Source: Deltaproteobacteria bacterium (GTDB lineage: Bacteria; Myxococcota_A; UBA9160; UBA4427). From it: a DNA stretch of 64,000 nucleotides. Both the position numbers and the translations under genes were made by a program. Numbering within the stretch: the first letter of the stretch is position 1; each line of letters begins with the position of its first letter. The notes under the pieces were generated by a model. That model was not told the origin of the DNA and made no database searches. It saw only the letters and a program-made list of their open reading frames with translations. Shown in pieces: positions 25,886 through 34,685 of the stretch. Location: the NCBI GenBank assembly GCA_002691205.1, contig NZHD01000085.1, positions 51,942 to 115,941 of the forward strand, given 5' to 3'.

Positions 25886-26027
25886 TTTGATTTATATCTT
25901 TTGCCACAGGCCTAGCAGGGGTAGGCCCGGCCCAGTCATTGAGTGGGGCACCTCATGCGCGAATCGAGTTTTCGAATCGAAGGATCAGTCTACAGACGAC
26001 CGGATTTTTTTTCGTTAGTCTATCCAG

Positions 26028-27173
26028 ATGGATCAAACGGACTCGAGCGGCAAGGCGACCCCAAAAAAGAAGAAAAGGCAAGAGCAGGAATCTGCACAGG
26101 AAGAAGTGACTGAAGTTGCAGACGATGTCCTGCGCATGCAACTGCCCATAAACATGCCAGGCTTGGGGCATGTGAATTGCTATGCCTTGATCGATAACGA
26201 TGGGGCTGCCCTTGTTGATCCGGGTCTTCCTTCGGATAGTTCATTTAAGGCCCTTGAAGATCGCCTTCGACAGGCTGGGCTCAAGGTGGAGGATTGTCAT
26301 ACGGTGGTGGTGACTCATTCCCACCCAGACCATTTCGGTGGCGCATCGCGCGTTTTGGAGCGTTCGAATGGTCGAATGATCGCTCATCATTCGTTTCATC
26401 TAGGGATGAGAGGCCCCGAGAAGCCCGAAGTGGCTGTTGATGATTTGCACACACATGAGCATGCGGAAAATGGTGAGTCTATTCCTGAGGATTCCGCGAG
26501 GGCTGAAGCTCATAAGCCTTTCACGCCGGGTTATTCCTTCAGTCGAGGTCCTACGCCCTGGGGAGGTCAGGCCCCTCGCCCACCTTTTAAGATGCGAATG
26601 AAATATGGACTGTTGCGTCTATTGGGCCGCACGTTCATGAAAATTCCGACCATCACGGATCCAGCGATTGGTGGCGATGTGATTCGGCTAGGTGGTCGTG
26701 AATTTTTTGTGGTTCATACGCCCGGACACACCGAAGATCACATCTGTCTGCACGACCCTGAAAACGGCGTATTTTTAGCGGGAGATCATGTTTTACCCAG
26801 TATTACACCTCACATTAGCGGTCTCTCCGTAGATCCAGATCCGCTTCAAGCTTTTTTTGATTCGCTGGACACAGCCGCGGCTCTAGAGCACATCGAGACG
26901 GTGCTTCCGGCCCATGGGCATCCTTTCCCGGATTTGGCGGCAAGATGCAATAGCATCAAGGAGCATCATCACGAGAGATTGGGGAAGGTCAAAGAGATCG
27001 GCCGTGAAATCGGTCCAGCGACCGTAAACGCCATCATGCAGCACCTCTTTAGAGAACGGAGCTGGGGCTCGATGGCGGAAAGCGAAACCTACGCTCATCT
27101 TGAGCACCTTCGCTTGCTCGGTGATATCGATGGACACAACGATGATAAGGGACAGCTGATTTACGAAATGTGA
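26028..27173 (+). CDS. MBL-fold metallohydrolase with C-terminal winged-helix (LACTB2-like)
   Basis: 381 residues. Metal ligands are in VVTHSHPDHFGG, HTPGHTEDHICL, LAGDHVLP and PAHGHPF. A C-terminal helical/winged domain (TVNAIMQHLFRERSW onward) is like human LACTB2 and bacterial homologues. The N-terminal 35 residues are Lys/Glu-rich and low in complexity (TPKKKKRQEQE), and a linker of about 50 residues between metal motifs one and two is unusually long and charged. Hydrolase of esters, thioesters or RNA; substrate unknown. ATG at 26028 has no clear ribosome site. Confidence 0.83.
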   Translation: MDQTDSSGKATPKKKKRQEQESAQEEVTEVADDVLRMQLPINMPGLGHVNCYALIDNDGAALVDPGLPSDSSFKALEDRLRQAGLKVEDCHTVVVTHSHPDHFGGASRVLERSNGRMIAHHSFHLGMRGPEKPEVAVDDLHTHEHAENGESIPEDSARAEAHKPFTPGYSFSRGPTPWGGQAPRPPFKMRMKYGLLRLLGRTFMKIPTITDPAIGGDVIRLGGREFFVVHTPGHTEDHICLHDPENGVFLAGDHVLPSITPHISGLSVDPDPLQAFFDSLDTAAALEHIETVLPAHGHPFPDLAARCNSIKEHHHERLGKVKEIGREIGPATVNAIMQHLFRERSWGSMAESETYAHLEHLRLLGDIDGHNDDKGQLIYEM

Positions 27174-27223
27174 TCGAACCGCACTTTTCTGTGAAAGTCA
27201 TTTTCAGAGAACTCGATACGATC

Positions 27224-27973
27224 TCAAGCCAGGGCGCCCCCGTCCACGCGGACCGTTTCGCCGTTGATATGTGCCGCATCTTCTGAGCCTAAGAATGCAA
27301 TGAGGGCGGCGGCTTGTTCAGGCCCTCGAAATGTATCAAGCGGCATAATGCGCTGGAGCAATTTAGCATTGGCTCCAGCCGGGAGTTCGAACTGCTCGTG
27401 CATGGCTGTTTTAATGGAGCCCGGACAAACTGCGTTGGCACGTAGGCCCTGTTTGCCGTACTCGACCGCGAGAGTTCGGGTCAGTGCGAGCACTCCTCCT
27501 TTTGAAGCCGCATAGGCGGCCATCCATGGGTGACCTGAGATGGCGGCCGTTGAAACAATATTGACGATATTGCCACCGACTCCCAAGAGATGAGGAAGAG
27601 CTTGTTGGCACATCATGAAGGTGCCTGTGAGGTTAACCTCAAGGATACGGTTCCATTTTGAAAGGCTTAAGTCATGGGTGTTGTCGTAGTGAACGATCCC
27701 GGCGATATTGCAGAGACAGTTGATCTCTCCGAATTCTTCAATGGTTTGGGCGACTGTTTCACCGATCGAGCCCGAATCTCCGATATCGCAGATTCGGGCT
27801 AAAGCCCGTCCGCCCGACTCAATAATTGTTCGAGCCGTGGTTTCAACTCCCTCAAGATCAACGTCGGTGCAGACGACATTTCCGCCCTCTGATGCGATTC
27901 TTTCGGCGGTGGAGCGGCCGATTCCGTTCGCAGCCCCTGTGACCAAAGCGACCTTGCCTGCAAACCTTTTCAT
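27224..27973 (-). CDS. SDR family NAD(P)-dependent oxidoreductase
   Basis: 249 residues. Cofactor motif TGAANGIG (12-19), NIAG in place of NNAG, catalytic Ser in IVSTAA and Y-A-A-S-K. Asp at DVDLEG after strand two suggests NAD preference. C-terminus HINGETVRVDGG is typical. GAGGAG sits about six bases before the ATG. It is the last gene of a four-gene minus-strand run (SDR, RegB-like, RegA-like, this SDR). Substrate not predicted. Confidence 0.88.
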   Translation of the reverse strand: MKRFAGKVALVTGAANGIGRSTAERIASEGGNVVCTDVDLEGVETTARTIIESGGRALARICDIGDSGSIGETVAQTIEEFGEINCLCNIAGIVHYDNTHDLSLSKWNRILEVNLTGTFMMCQQALPHLLGVGGNIVNIVSTAAISGHPWMAAYAASKGGVLALTRTLAVEYGKQGLRANAVCPGSIKTAMHEQFELPAGANAKLLQRIMPLDTFRGPEQAAALIAFLGSEDAAHINGETVRVDGGALA

Positions 27974-28025
27974 ACGTGATCTCCTCGTTCCGTAGATCTA
28001 AGAACTGGCTTATTGACTCGTAAAG

Positions 28026-28580
28026 TTAGTTTGGCGTGTATTTTCTGAGCTTCCGCTGCAGGCTTTGTCGATGAAGTCCGAGCCTGCGTGCGGCTTGACT
28101 AATGTTTCCATCACATTCAGCGAGGACATACTCTAGGTATTCCCGTTCGTGTCGGTAAAGGCTCTGAAACTCATCGGGAATTGGAATGTCTTCATCGTCC
28201 TGATCATTTAGGAGAGCCCTTTCAAGCTGATCTGTATCGACAGGTTTAGTCAGATAGCTCGATGCGCCGAGTTTAGTGGCTCGGACCGCGGTGGCGATAC
28301 TCCCATAGCCGGTGAGAACGACGATGACGGTGTCAGGCGAACGCTCTTTAATGGTGGTGATGACATCGAGCCCGCTGTCTTGCCGGATTCGTAGATCGAC
28401 GATTGCAAAGTCAGGATTAAGAACGGGGGCTTCTCGTACAGATTGTAGAGTCTCGAGCCATTCAACATCGTATCCTCGATCTCGAAATTCGTCGGCGATC
28501 GTTCGTGCAAAGCGCTCATCGTCTTCTACGATGAGAAGTTTACGCTCGATCCCAGGTGTGCTGTCTTCAGGTTCATCCAA
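28026..28580 (-). CDS. regA: Response regulator, RegA/PrrA/ActR type
   Basis: 184 residues. Receiver domain with phospho-acceptor Asp62 (AIVDLRIRQDSGL), Thr in VVLTGYG and Lys in YLTKPVD. The C-terminus is a Fis-type helix-turn-helix (YVLAECDGNISQAARRLGLHRQSLQRKLRKY), exactly as in RegA/PrrA, with no AAA domain. Start TTG at 28580 follows GGAG by seven bases. Encoded 32 bp downstream of its sensor. In Rhodobacter the pair controls redox-dependent respiration, carbon and nitrogen genes. Confidence 0.9.
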   Translation of the reverse strand: MDEPEDSTPGIERKLLIVEDDERFARTIADEFRDRGYDVEWLETLQSVREAPVLNPDFAIVDLRIRQDSGLDVITTIKERSPDTVIVVLTGYGSIATAVRATKLGASSYLTKPVDTDQLERALLNDQDDEDIPIPDEFQSLYRHEREYLEYVLAECDGNISQAARRLGLHRQSLQRKLRKYTPN

Positions 28581-28612
28581 ATGGATTCTCCGTCCTTGCT
28601 TTGATGCGATGT

Positions 28613-29938
28613 TTAGTTTTCAGTTCGAGAACGGCTGCCCTCAGCGCCATTCAGGGATTTTTCTAGGGTGATTGCCCGTGGCAATGAAATTCGGGCACAT
28701 GCGCCGCCCGACTCTCGGTCTTCTAGGTGAAGCTCTGCTCCGATGGCCTCTGAAAGACTGTGAACGTAATACAGGCCAAGCCCGACGCCATCGGATTTAG
28801 TGGTGACAAAAGGTTCTCCTAGATGATTTTTGACCATCGTTGGCCAGCCCTCACCTCGGTCAGAAACCGTCAGATTAACGTGAGTGAGATCGCCGGAAAC
28901 CACAACGTCCACAGGGGCTTGTCCATGACTTGATTGAATGGCGTTGTCAATCAGATTAATGAGCCCTTGAGAGAAGGCGACAGAGGGAATGAGTACACGG
29001 TAGGGAGGCCGTCCTTCAACGCGCACCCGAATAGGCACTTCCGGGTTTTCATTTTCGATGCTGTGGCAAACTCGTCCGACTAGTCGATTTAATTCTGATA
29101 TTTCGAGTGAGAGTCTGTCGGGTTGAAGCTGTGAGCCTGCCATATGGTGAAGTACTTCAGCGCAGCGGTCGAGTTCTTCACGCGCAGTATTTAAGTCTTC
29201 ATTATCAGCGAGATTATTAGATCGAGCGAGGCGAGCGAGTTTGAGCTGTGCGGTGTTGAGTGGAGTCGCAAACTCATGGCTTAGGCCTGCAGCAAGGGCA
29301 CCGACTGCGCGAAGTCGGTCAATTCGAGTTTTTCGTTCGCGGGCATCAAAGAGGTGGCTGCGAAAAGCTGTAAGAGTGCTTGATAGCCACGCGGTCAAAA
29401 TCCAGAAAGTAAGTGCGACGAGGAATTGCGCAGGGAAGAGAATGAGTTCAGGGACCTGCAGGCCCTCTAGGCCAGGTGGAATCTGTGCATAAAGTTGAAT
29501 CCCGATGACACAAAGCAGTAGTAGACCGAAGAAAAGCAGTCCGCGAGTCCACGGGAGGAGAATCGCGCCAAGAACAGAGTGAACAAAAAGAATGGGAACC
29601 AGGGGGTTCCAGGCCCCACCTGAGAGTATGAGAAGCGTGGATAGGGCAGCGATATCAGCACAGAGCTGTACGAGGATAGGAGCTGGGGTGGGTTTCCAGC
29701 CACGCTTAAGAGACAGCCAAGTAAAGCCGTTCCAACCGGCAAGGGCCAAGATGACTCCGATGAAAACTGGAATCAGGCTGGGTTCGAGAAGCTGGAATTG
29801 AAGGGCAGGAAGGATTGAAAAAACTTGAGCTGCGATCGCAACCCACCGTAATCTGACCAACCAGATGAGTTTTGTAGTGACCTCTTCTGGGTCACCTGTA
29901 ATCGGTGGTGCGAAAAACGCGCGGAGGGCCTCCCACAT
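28613..29938 (-). CDS. regB: Sensor histidine kinase, RegB/PrrB type
   Basis: 441 residues. Six hydrophobic spans lie in the first 190 residues; the quinone-binding box in Rhodobacter RegB, GGxxNPF, appears as GGAWNPL (107-113). The H box is GLSHEFATPLNT (His221). A Cys at about 259 in DRCAEVLHHM is at the place of the redox Cys265 of RegB. ATPase motifs: NLIDNAIQSS, DRGEGW, GVGLGLYY. The ATG is six bases after the upstream SDR stop, so it is probably co-transcribed and translationally coupled. Confidence 0.9.
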   Translation of the reverse strand: MWEALRAFFAPPITGDPEEVTTKLIWLVRLRWVAIAAQVFSILPALQFQLLEPSLIPVFIGVILALAGWNGFTWLSLKRGWKPTPAPILVQLCADIAALSTLLILSGGAWNPLVPILFVHSVLGAILLPWTRGLLFFGLLLLCVIGIQLYAQIPPGLEGLQVPELILFPAQFLVALTFWILTAWLSSTLTAFRSHLFDARERKTRIDRLRAVGALAAGLSHEFATPLNTAQLKLARLARSNNLADNEDLNTAREELDRCAEVLHHMAGSQLQPDRLSLEISELNRLVGRVCHSIENENPEVPIRVRVEGRPPYRVLIPSVAFSQGLINLIDNAIQSSHGQAPVDVVVSGDLTHVNLTVSDRGEGWPTMVKNHLGEPFVTTKSDGVGLGLYYVHSLSEAIGAELHLEDRESGGACARISLPRAITLEKSLNGAEGSRSRTEN

Positions 29939-29944
29939 AAAGAG

Positions 29945-30703
29945 CTACTGTCCCCCCCCATCGATTCCCAATCGTTCACCTGTGACATAGCCACTTCGAT
30001 TTGAGACCAGGTGCCGGATGGCTCCTGCGATATCCTCGGGTTGGCAAACGCGACCGAAAGGCATTTGAGCATCGATTTGACGTAGGTCGTCTACGCCAGA
30101 AGTGGCCTTGACCAGGCGTCTCCCCATTTCTGTCTCGACTAAACCGGGAGCAACAATGTTGACTCGGATGCCGTTTCTGCGCTCTTCGGCCGCGAGTGTT
30201 CGGGCCAATGACTCCATGGCGGCCTTAGCCATATTGTACGGCGCTCCGCCCGCGGCATTGTACTTTGTAGCTGCGCTTGAGATCATGATGATGTCCCCTC
30301 GCTCTTGCTCCCTCATTCCGTGCAAGACCAATCGACATAGTTCATGAGGTGCAAAAGCATGAACTCGCATTAGACGGTCGACTTCGGTTGCCTCAGTCTT
30401 CGCGACCGTCTTGCCTTTGCTGGCTATCCCCGCATTATTGACCAAGATGCTTGGGTGACCGAGTTGGTTTTGTATGGACTCGACCATTCCCGCTAAGTCT
30501 TCCAGATTTTCGAGCGAGGCTTGGAAGATGGCCGCTCTACGCCCTAGTTTCGAAACGGCCTCAGCGGTTTCATTCGCTGAATCGGCGTCGCTGTTGTAGT
30601 GAATCGCGATGTCCGCGCCGTCTTCAGCGAGAGCAAGTGAAGTGGCTCGACCAATTCCACGACCTCCACCGGTGATAAGTGCAAGTCTTCCTTCGAGTGT
30701 CAT
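29945..30703 (-). CDS. SDR family oxidoreductase, FabG-like
   Basis: 252 residues. TGGGRGIGRA near the N-terminus binds NADP; NNAGIA, ISSAATKYNAAGGAPYNMAK hold structural Asn, Ser and the Tyr-x-x-x-Lys pair; the C-terminus ends GERLGIDGGGQ. GGGAGG is eight bases before the ATG. The 3' end contains an 8-G run (29952-29959 read on the plus strand as C) two codons before the stop. First gene of the SDR-RegB-RegA-SDR run. Could be a 3-oxoacyl-ACP reductase or a catabolic dehydrogenase. Confidence 0.88.
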   Translation of the reverse strand: MTLEGRLALITGGGRGIGRATSLALAEDGADIAIHYNSDADSANETAEAVSKLGRRAAIFQASLENLEDLAGMVESIQNQLGHPSILVNNAGIASKGKTVAKTEATEVDRLMRVHAFAPHELCRLVLHGMREQERGDIIMISSAATKYNAAGGAPYNMAKAAMESLARTLAAEERRNGIRVNIVAPGLVETEMGRRLVKATSGVDDLRQIDAQMPFGRVCQPEDIAGAIRHLVSNRSGYVTGERLGIDGGGQ

Positions 30704-30924
30704 GTAGCCTCCCTGGATAAGCCAAGAAAATTATTTGAACGAATGAGCGGTCTCAGAGATTACCTCATTCGATGGTGTCTCGTTGTTTTCGGTCACCAAT
30801 AACTACGGGGTTTGGGTTCTTTTTTGGCGATTGGATTTCGGTCTTGAGGTGTCTTGGCCCAGGTCTCGTTACAAAGGAGATTATGAACCCAGGTCGTCTT
30901 TAGGACAGTCTCGGTTTCGGCTGG

Positions 30925-31827
30925 TTAAAAGATACGAACGTCGCCATCGTCACGAAGTTGGTCGAGGTATTCACGTAGGGCTTGGTCGCCTGCACGACGT
31001 ACCCATTCACGACGGACTTGCGGCTCTATGTCTTCGAAGGCGGGGAGAACGGAGGGCGTGGCTTCTTGCAATTTGAACAAGCTCAATCCCGAACCTGAGC
31101 GAACGGGTTGACTGACCTCACTCGGCCTGAGTGATAAAACGGTTTGGAGGGCTGTGGGACCGACATATTCACGAAGTTTAAGGGCGGGCAAGAGTACATC
31201 GGGTACGGGTGATATTTGAGAATCCCCGTACTCCCGATTGACTTCGCTAAAAGACTTTCCCTCTTTGAGCGCGGCCTGCGCTGCTTCTATGCGATGATAA
31301 ACCGAGACTTCATCTTGATCCGCGTCAATGCGAAAAAGAATTTGGGCCACCCTTAGCCGGCCGGGACGTGTAAAAAAATCGGCTTGGTCGCGATGAAAAT
31401 CACGCAATTCATCTTGGTCTGGGTCCTGATCTTCGGCGGTGCTCACAACCGAGTCGATGAGGCTGGAAGTTAAATTGGCTCTCACACGACGGTCCACTTG
31501 GGCGAGGCCGAGATCCAGTGCTCGTTGTACCAGGAGTTCTTCTTCAATCATGCGGTCGAGTATGTGTGTGCGGATTTCGTCGGTCATTGGATTTTTAGAG
31601 TCTTGCTCAAAGCTGGCGAGAAGCCTTTCGTACTCACCGCGGAGAATCGCGTCTCCATTGACCATGGCGACAATGCTTTCTGACGGAGCGGGTTTGCTTG
31701 AAAGTGAGGGCATCAAAAGGCCCACCGCCGCGGCCATGAGCCCCAGGGCGGATCCAGCTCCCAGGAGGAGAGATGCAGTTCGGGACTTTGATGACCCCTC
31801 GCTGGGCTCTTGGCTAGGTGCTTTCAA
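30925..31827 (-). CDS. SurA/PpiC-like peptidyl-prolyl isomerase, membrane-anchored
   Basis: 300 residues. An N-terminal hydrophobic segment (LLLGAGSALGLMAAAVGLLM) anchors it, followed by a SurA-like N-domain (VAMVNGDAILRGEYERLLASF; ILDRMIEEELLVQRALDLGL) and a parvulin-like PPIase region from about 165 (GRLRVAQILFRI; AQAALKEGKSFSEVNREYGDS). Chaperone for outer-membrane or secreted proteins. Start TTG at 31827 follows GGAGG by five bases. The parvulin domain is less conserved than in SurA, so isomerase activity is uncertain. Confidence 0.82.
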   Translation of the reverse strand: MKAPSQEPSEGSSKSRTASLLLGAGSALGLMAAAVGLLMPSLSSKPAPSESIVAMVNGDAILRGEYERLLASFEQDSKNPMTDEIRTHILDRMIEEELLVQRALDLGLAQVDRRVRANLTSSLIDSVVSTAEDQDPDQDELRDFHRDQADFFTRPGRLRVAQILFRIDADQDEVSVYHRIEAAQAALKEGKSFSEVNREYGDSQISPVPDVLLPALKLREYVGPTALQTVLSLRPSEVSQPVRSGSGLSLFKLQEATPSVLPAFEDIEPQVRREWVRRAGDQALREYLDQLRDDGDVRIF

Positions 31828-31845
31828 TATTTCCTCCGGGGAGTC

Positions 31846-32073
31846 CTAGGGGCTTACTTGGACCTTCTCAAGAATACCGGACTCAAGCTCTTCGGTGCGA
31901 CTGTTATTGGACGAGCTTAAAACCATTTTGACGCCTAGGGGCGCTTTTTCCGTTGAGGCTTGGTGTGCGAGGTCTTGGGTTGATTTGACTTGAATTCGGG
32001 CTTTAGGAAGAAGAGGCTGTTTTAAAAGGGTTTCAGTTTCAGAATCGTCACACTCTGTGACCGGAAACGTCAC
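31846..32073 (-). CDS. Hypothetical 75-residue protein (doubtful)
   Basis: A GTG-start frame ending 18 bp before the SurA-like gene on the same strand. The peptide is soluble, begins TFPVTECDDSETETLL and has no motif I know. It lacks a ribosome site and an in-frame stop lies six codons upstream of the GTG. Its place in front of the chaperone gene and absence of a competing frame are the only support; it may be a leader or a remnant. Confidence 0.3.
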   Translation of the reverse strand: MTFPVTECDDSETETLLKQPLLPKARIQVKSTQDLAHQASTEKAPLGVKMVLSSSNNSRTEELESGILEKVQVSP

Positions 32074-32573
32074 GCGGAGGTGTTTTAATCAAAATATCAG
32101 GTCAATTTTGAAAATTAGGGAAACCCTTTGAATCATCTTGGTTACCCACTGACAGAGGCAGCGTGCTCATATCTGGCTTTAGGGCGTTTAAGAGCGTCAT
32201 AAAGACGATCGGAATCTTCCCCTCAGGACGGTCGAGAACATTGAGGCCGAATCTCGACGAAAGCTTCAAGTTGATTTGCGTAGGTGAGACACATGGGAGC
32301 GGTCAAGAAAATGCTCCAAGGGCACTAAAAGCTTTGTAAAAGGACTCGACAAGCCGATTACGAAGACAAGGTTTTAAACGAACAAACGAACAAACGAACA
32401 AACGAACAAACGAACAAACGAACAAACGTCAGAATGGAAGAGATCAAGAAGCCAGCAGTGCAGATCAAAAAATGATTCCAATCGAGAGGGGCCTCTTGAA
32501 GGTTTTCCGCGTGGTTCATATTCAAAGTTGATTTTTCAGTTCAAGCAGTTCCTCAAACCGGAAGGTCGAAACT
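32074..32573. other. 500-bp gene-poor region carrying an octanucleotide tandem repeat
   Basis: No gene of normal size. It holds the AAACGAAC repeat array (listed separately). On the minus strand a 53-codon frame (32358-32519) reads through part of the array and encodes a hydrophobic peptide with VRLFVCSF repeated twice, but without a ribosome site, so it is not called as a gene. Confidence 0.5.
32376..32428. repeat. Tandem octanucleotide repeat (AAACGAAC)6 plus AAACG
   Basis: Six perfect copies of an 8-bp unit followed by a five-base partial copy. All three frames are open on the minus strand (GTTCGTTT units). A unit length not divisible by three makes slippage frame-changing if translated; alternatively it alters promoter spacing for the gene at 32574. 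Confidence 0.97.
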
Positions 32574-32828
32574 ATGAAATCCATACTCCCCAGGAAACAT
32601 GTCAATTCGGGTTGCCCAATCTGCGGTAGCCACGAGGTGATGCACGACGAAGTGCTCGAGTTGGGCACTTTGCAGTTGTCAGAATGTCGTCATTGCGATC
32701 ACCGCTGGACAGGTGCATGCGAGAGTGAGTCCTTTTTGGGCTTGACGGCTCGGTCGATGATGCAGGTTCGGCCGACGTCGTTTGAGACTCTTTTGGATGA
32801 GGATGGCGAGGTCGCAAGCGCGGCCTAA
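32574..32828 (+). CDS. Small zinc-ribbon protein
   Basis: 84 residues. CPIC at 14-17 and CRHC at 37-40 with HRW after it form a probable zinc ribbon (LSECRHCDHRWTG is typical of such ribbons, in which a W follows the second pair). The C-terminal half is acidic and without motif. ATG at 32574 has only a weak GGAAGG site. Function unknown; perhaps nucleic-acid binding. Confidence 0.55.
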   Translation: MKSILPRKHVNSGCPICGSHEVMHDEVLELGTLQLSECRHCDHRWTGACESESFLGLTARSMMQVRPTSFETLLDEDGEVASAA

Positions 32829-32890
32829 AAGTCTAAAGCGGTGGTCTTTAGGCGCTGGCTTGATTGCCTGAGCGCGGGTGTAATCCGTCA

Positions 32891-32923
32891 CAGGGGTGGC
32901 CCCTGCCTTATTTGCGCAGGGGC
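32891..32923 (+). other. Two mutually exclusive hairpins
   Basis: CAGGGG (32891-32896) can pair with CCCCTG (32900-32905) over a 3-base loop, or that same CCCCTG, within GCCCCTGC, can pair with GCAGGGGC (32916-32923) over a 9-base loop. Resembles an antiterminator/terminator switch, but no T-run follows. It could equally be the end of the 32574 transcript. Confidence 0.5.
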
Positions 32924-32948
32924 AGGCCGCTTTGCGCTTAATCTCGCC

Positions 32949-32984
32949 CGGACGTCCCGGATATTACGGACGTCACGGATCTCA
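32949..32984. repeat. Two imperfect 18-bp direct repeats with GACGTC cores
   Basis: CGGACGTCCCGGATATTA is followed directly by CGGACGTCACGGATCTCA; 15 of 18 positions agree and each holds the palindrome GACGTC. Suggests a two-site operator about 290 bp before the AMIN gene. Confidence 0.6.
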
Positions 32985-33272
32985 TGAATGTGAAGCGGGT
33001 GCATAGGCCTCATCGTTCGCCCAGCGGACGAGGTGTTGCCCTGAATCGACTCCGCTGCCGTTTGCTGGTACCGTCTGACCCACGGGAAGTTTGGCAACCG
33101 TTTACGGCTTGGGGAGGGGGCTCGGTGGGGGCGATTCCACCTTGATCCAAATCCTTTGAGTCGGTCTTACGGGCAGATGAAAGAGAATCGGAACCGCTGT
33201 GGTCGAACGCTTGGAGCACCAAGGTTGAGCGGGTTGAAATGGCGGTTCGTGAGGGCGTTTGGGGGGCACACA

Positions 33273-34685
33273 ATGGACATGACCTCGATGAACAGGATGC
33301 GCTTCATTCAGGCATGGATGTATTTGGGATTCATGGGCTTTGTTCTCGGGTTGGCGAGTGGGGCGATGGCCTCTGAAGTCGTGGACTTGCGGATCGGAGC
33401 TCACGAAGATTTCACTCGAATCGTTTTCGAATTGGATCGTCCCACTGGATATCGGATCGAAAGGGCTTCGCCGAAACCAGGCATTTCTGATCTCGTGGTG
33501 ACTCTCGATGCGACTTCAATCCCTCGAAAACTGCAGAGCAAGAGTGATTTAATTGGCTCGGTGAAGGTGACTCCCCGCGGAGATGGTTCGTTGGCTGAAA
33601 TTCGTCTTGCTCGTGAGGGCCTAAGACTCAAGGAGATGATTCTTTCCAGCCCGCCCCGCATCGTGCTTGATATTTTATCTTCAAAAAAAGGAGCCAAGTC
33701 AAATTCAAGTCCTTCGAATCAGGCTCCTAGAACAAAACCTGCTCAAAACAAGAAGCCTGTCGTTAAGCCGGCCCCTTCGCCGAAGCCTTTGAAGGTCATC
33801 TCGGTCGCCGCCCCGAAGCCAAAGCCGCCGGCCGTGGTCGTTCGAACGAAGCCTTCTCGGGCTCCCTCCGTAGGGGTCGAGCTATCGGAGCCCAGACGAG
33901 TCAAGAAAGCAGCCACTCAAGGCCTTCGAGCAGAGGAACCCCAGGAGCCCATGGGTCGTGAGCTGGCGGTGCTTGAGCTTGAGGCTGATCAGGAGATCCG
34001 AATCGCCCCCATTGAGCCGAGTCCTGAAGAGGTTTTGGAAAAATTTAAAGCCCCGGTTGAAGAAGAAGATTCGGGGAACGGTGCACTTTGGACGACCGTC
34101 CTGGGCATTGTTGCCTTGACTTTGATCTTGGTGGCTCTGCGTCGTCGCAGAGCCTCCATGGGTTCGGACGATCTTGATGAAGGGGTTGAAGTGGGAGGTC
34201 CTCCTGCTTTCGGAGATAATCCTTTTGCCAATTTACCTAAAGCTCGGCCTCGGGCGGACTCTCTCGAAGCGGAACCGGCTCACGTTCCCCACGAGAAAGT
34301 CGCTGAGATCGAATTGGATCTCGAAGAGATTGAGGATGATCCCGAGAAAGAGGCTGCGCTGGTGGAGAGTCCTTTTGTGGCTTCTGATTTTGCCCCAGTG
34401 AGCGACCTCGAGACGCATGTAAATATTTTAGACGAGGGACCCGCTGTGGGATTGACTGAGGAAACGCAAAAATTACTTGGCGACTTTGAGCGCCGAACGG
34501 AGAGTTTGGAACGTCGACTTGAGGAAGCCTCTGAGGCTCGAGAGCGTTTGGAGCGTCAAGTGGCTGCACAGACCGAAGAGCTGCGTGTTCAAAGAGCGGC
34601 AATCGCGCGTACTCAACGCGCTGTTCGAAACATGAACCGTCCGGACGATGAAGGCCCCACCGAACCGACTCCGCGAAATTCGTAG
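33273..34685 (+). CDS. Secreted/anchored AMIN-domain protein with C-terminal coiled coil
   Basis: 470 residues. Signal peptide (YLGFMGFVLGLASGAMA, cut before SEVVD), then an AMIN domain (VVDLRIGAHEDFTRIVFELD to IVLDIL, about 35-135) that in other proteins binds peptidoglycan. A Pro/Lys/Ala-rich linker follows, then one membrane span (LWTTVLGIVALTLILVAL, about 275-293), an acidic region and a coiled coil (TESLERRLEEASEARERLERQVAAQTEEL). The AMIN-span-acidic order resembles FimV/TspA-like envelope proteins. ATG at 33273 after GGGGGG gives a proper signal peptide. Neighbouring GspA/GspB genes suggest a role in secretion-system or pilus assembly across the cell wall. Confidence 0.82.
   Translation: MDMTSMNRMRFIQAWMYLGFMGFVLGLASGAMASEVVDLRIGAHEDFTRIVFELDRPTGYRIERASPKPGISDLVVTLDATSIPRKLQSKSDLIGSVKVTPRGDGSLAEIRLAREGLRLKEMILSSPPRIVLDILSSKKGAKSNSSPSNQAPRTKPAQNKKPVVKPAPSPKPLKVISVAAPKPKPPAVVVRTKPSRAPSVGVELSEPRRVKKAATQGLRAEEPQEPMGRELAVLELEADQEIRIAPIEPSPEEVLEKFKAPVEEEDSGNGALWTTVLGIVALTLILVALRRRRASMGSDDLDEGVEVGGPPAFGDNPFANLPKARPRADSLEAEPAHVPHEKVAEIELDLEEIEDDPEKEAALVESPFVASDFAPVSDLETHVNILDEGPAVGLTEETQKLLGDFERRTESLERRLEEASEARERLERQVAAQTEELRVQRAAIARTQRAVRNMNRPDDEGPTEPTPRNS

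Larger units (their letters stand above)
32829..33272 (+). promoter_or_regulatory. 444-bp leader region before the AMIN-domain gene
   Basis: No gene seen. Holds two alternative hairpins (32891-32923) and two imperfect 18-bp direct repeats (32949-32984), both listed below. The frame of the AMIN gene is open from 33156, but the signal peptide places its start at 33273. Confidence 0.5.

Noticed and set aside
32358..32519. 53-codon minus-strand frame through the octanucleotide repeat
   Set aside because: No ribosome site and repeats alone keep the frame open; mentioned only as a finding.
33156..33272. Longer start of the AMIN-domain protein
   Set aside because: It would bury the signal peptide 50 residues into the protein; ATG at 33273 has a G-rich ribosome site.
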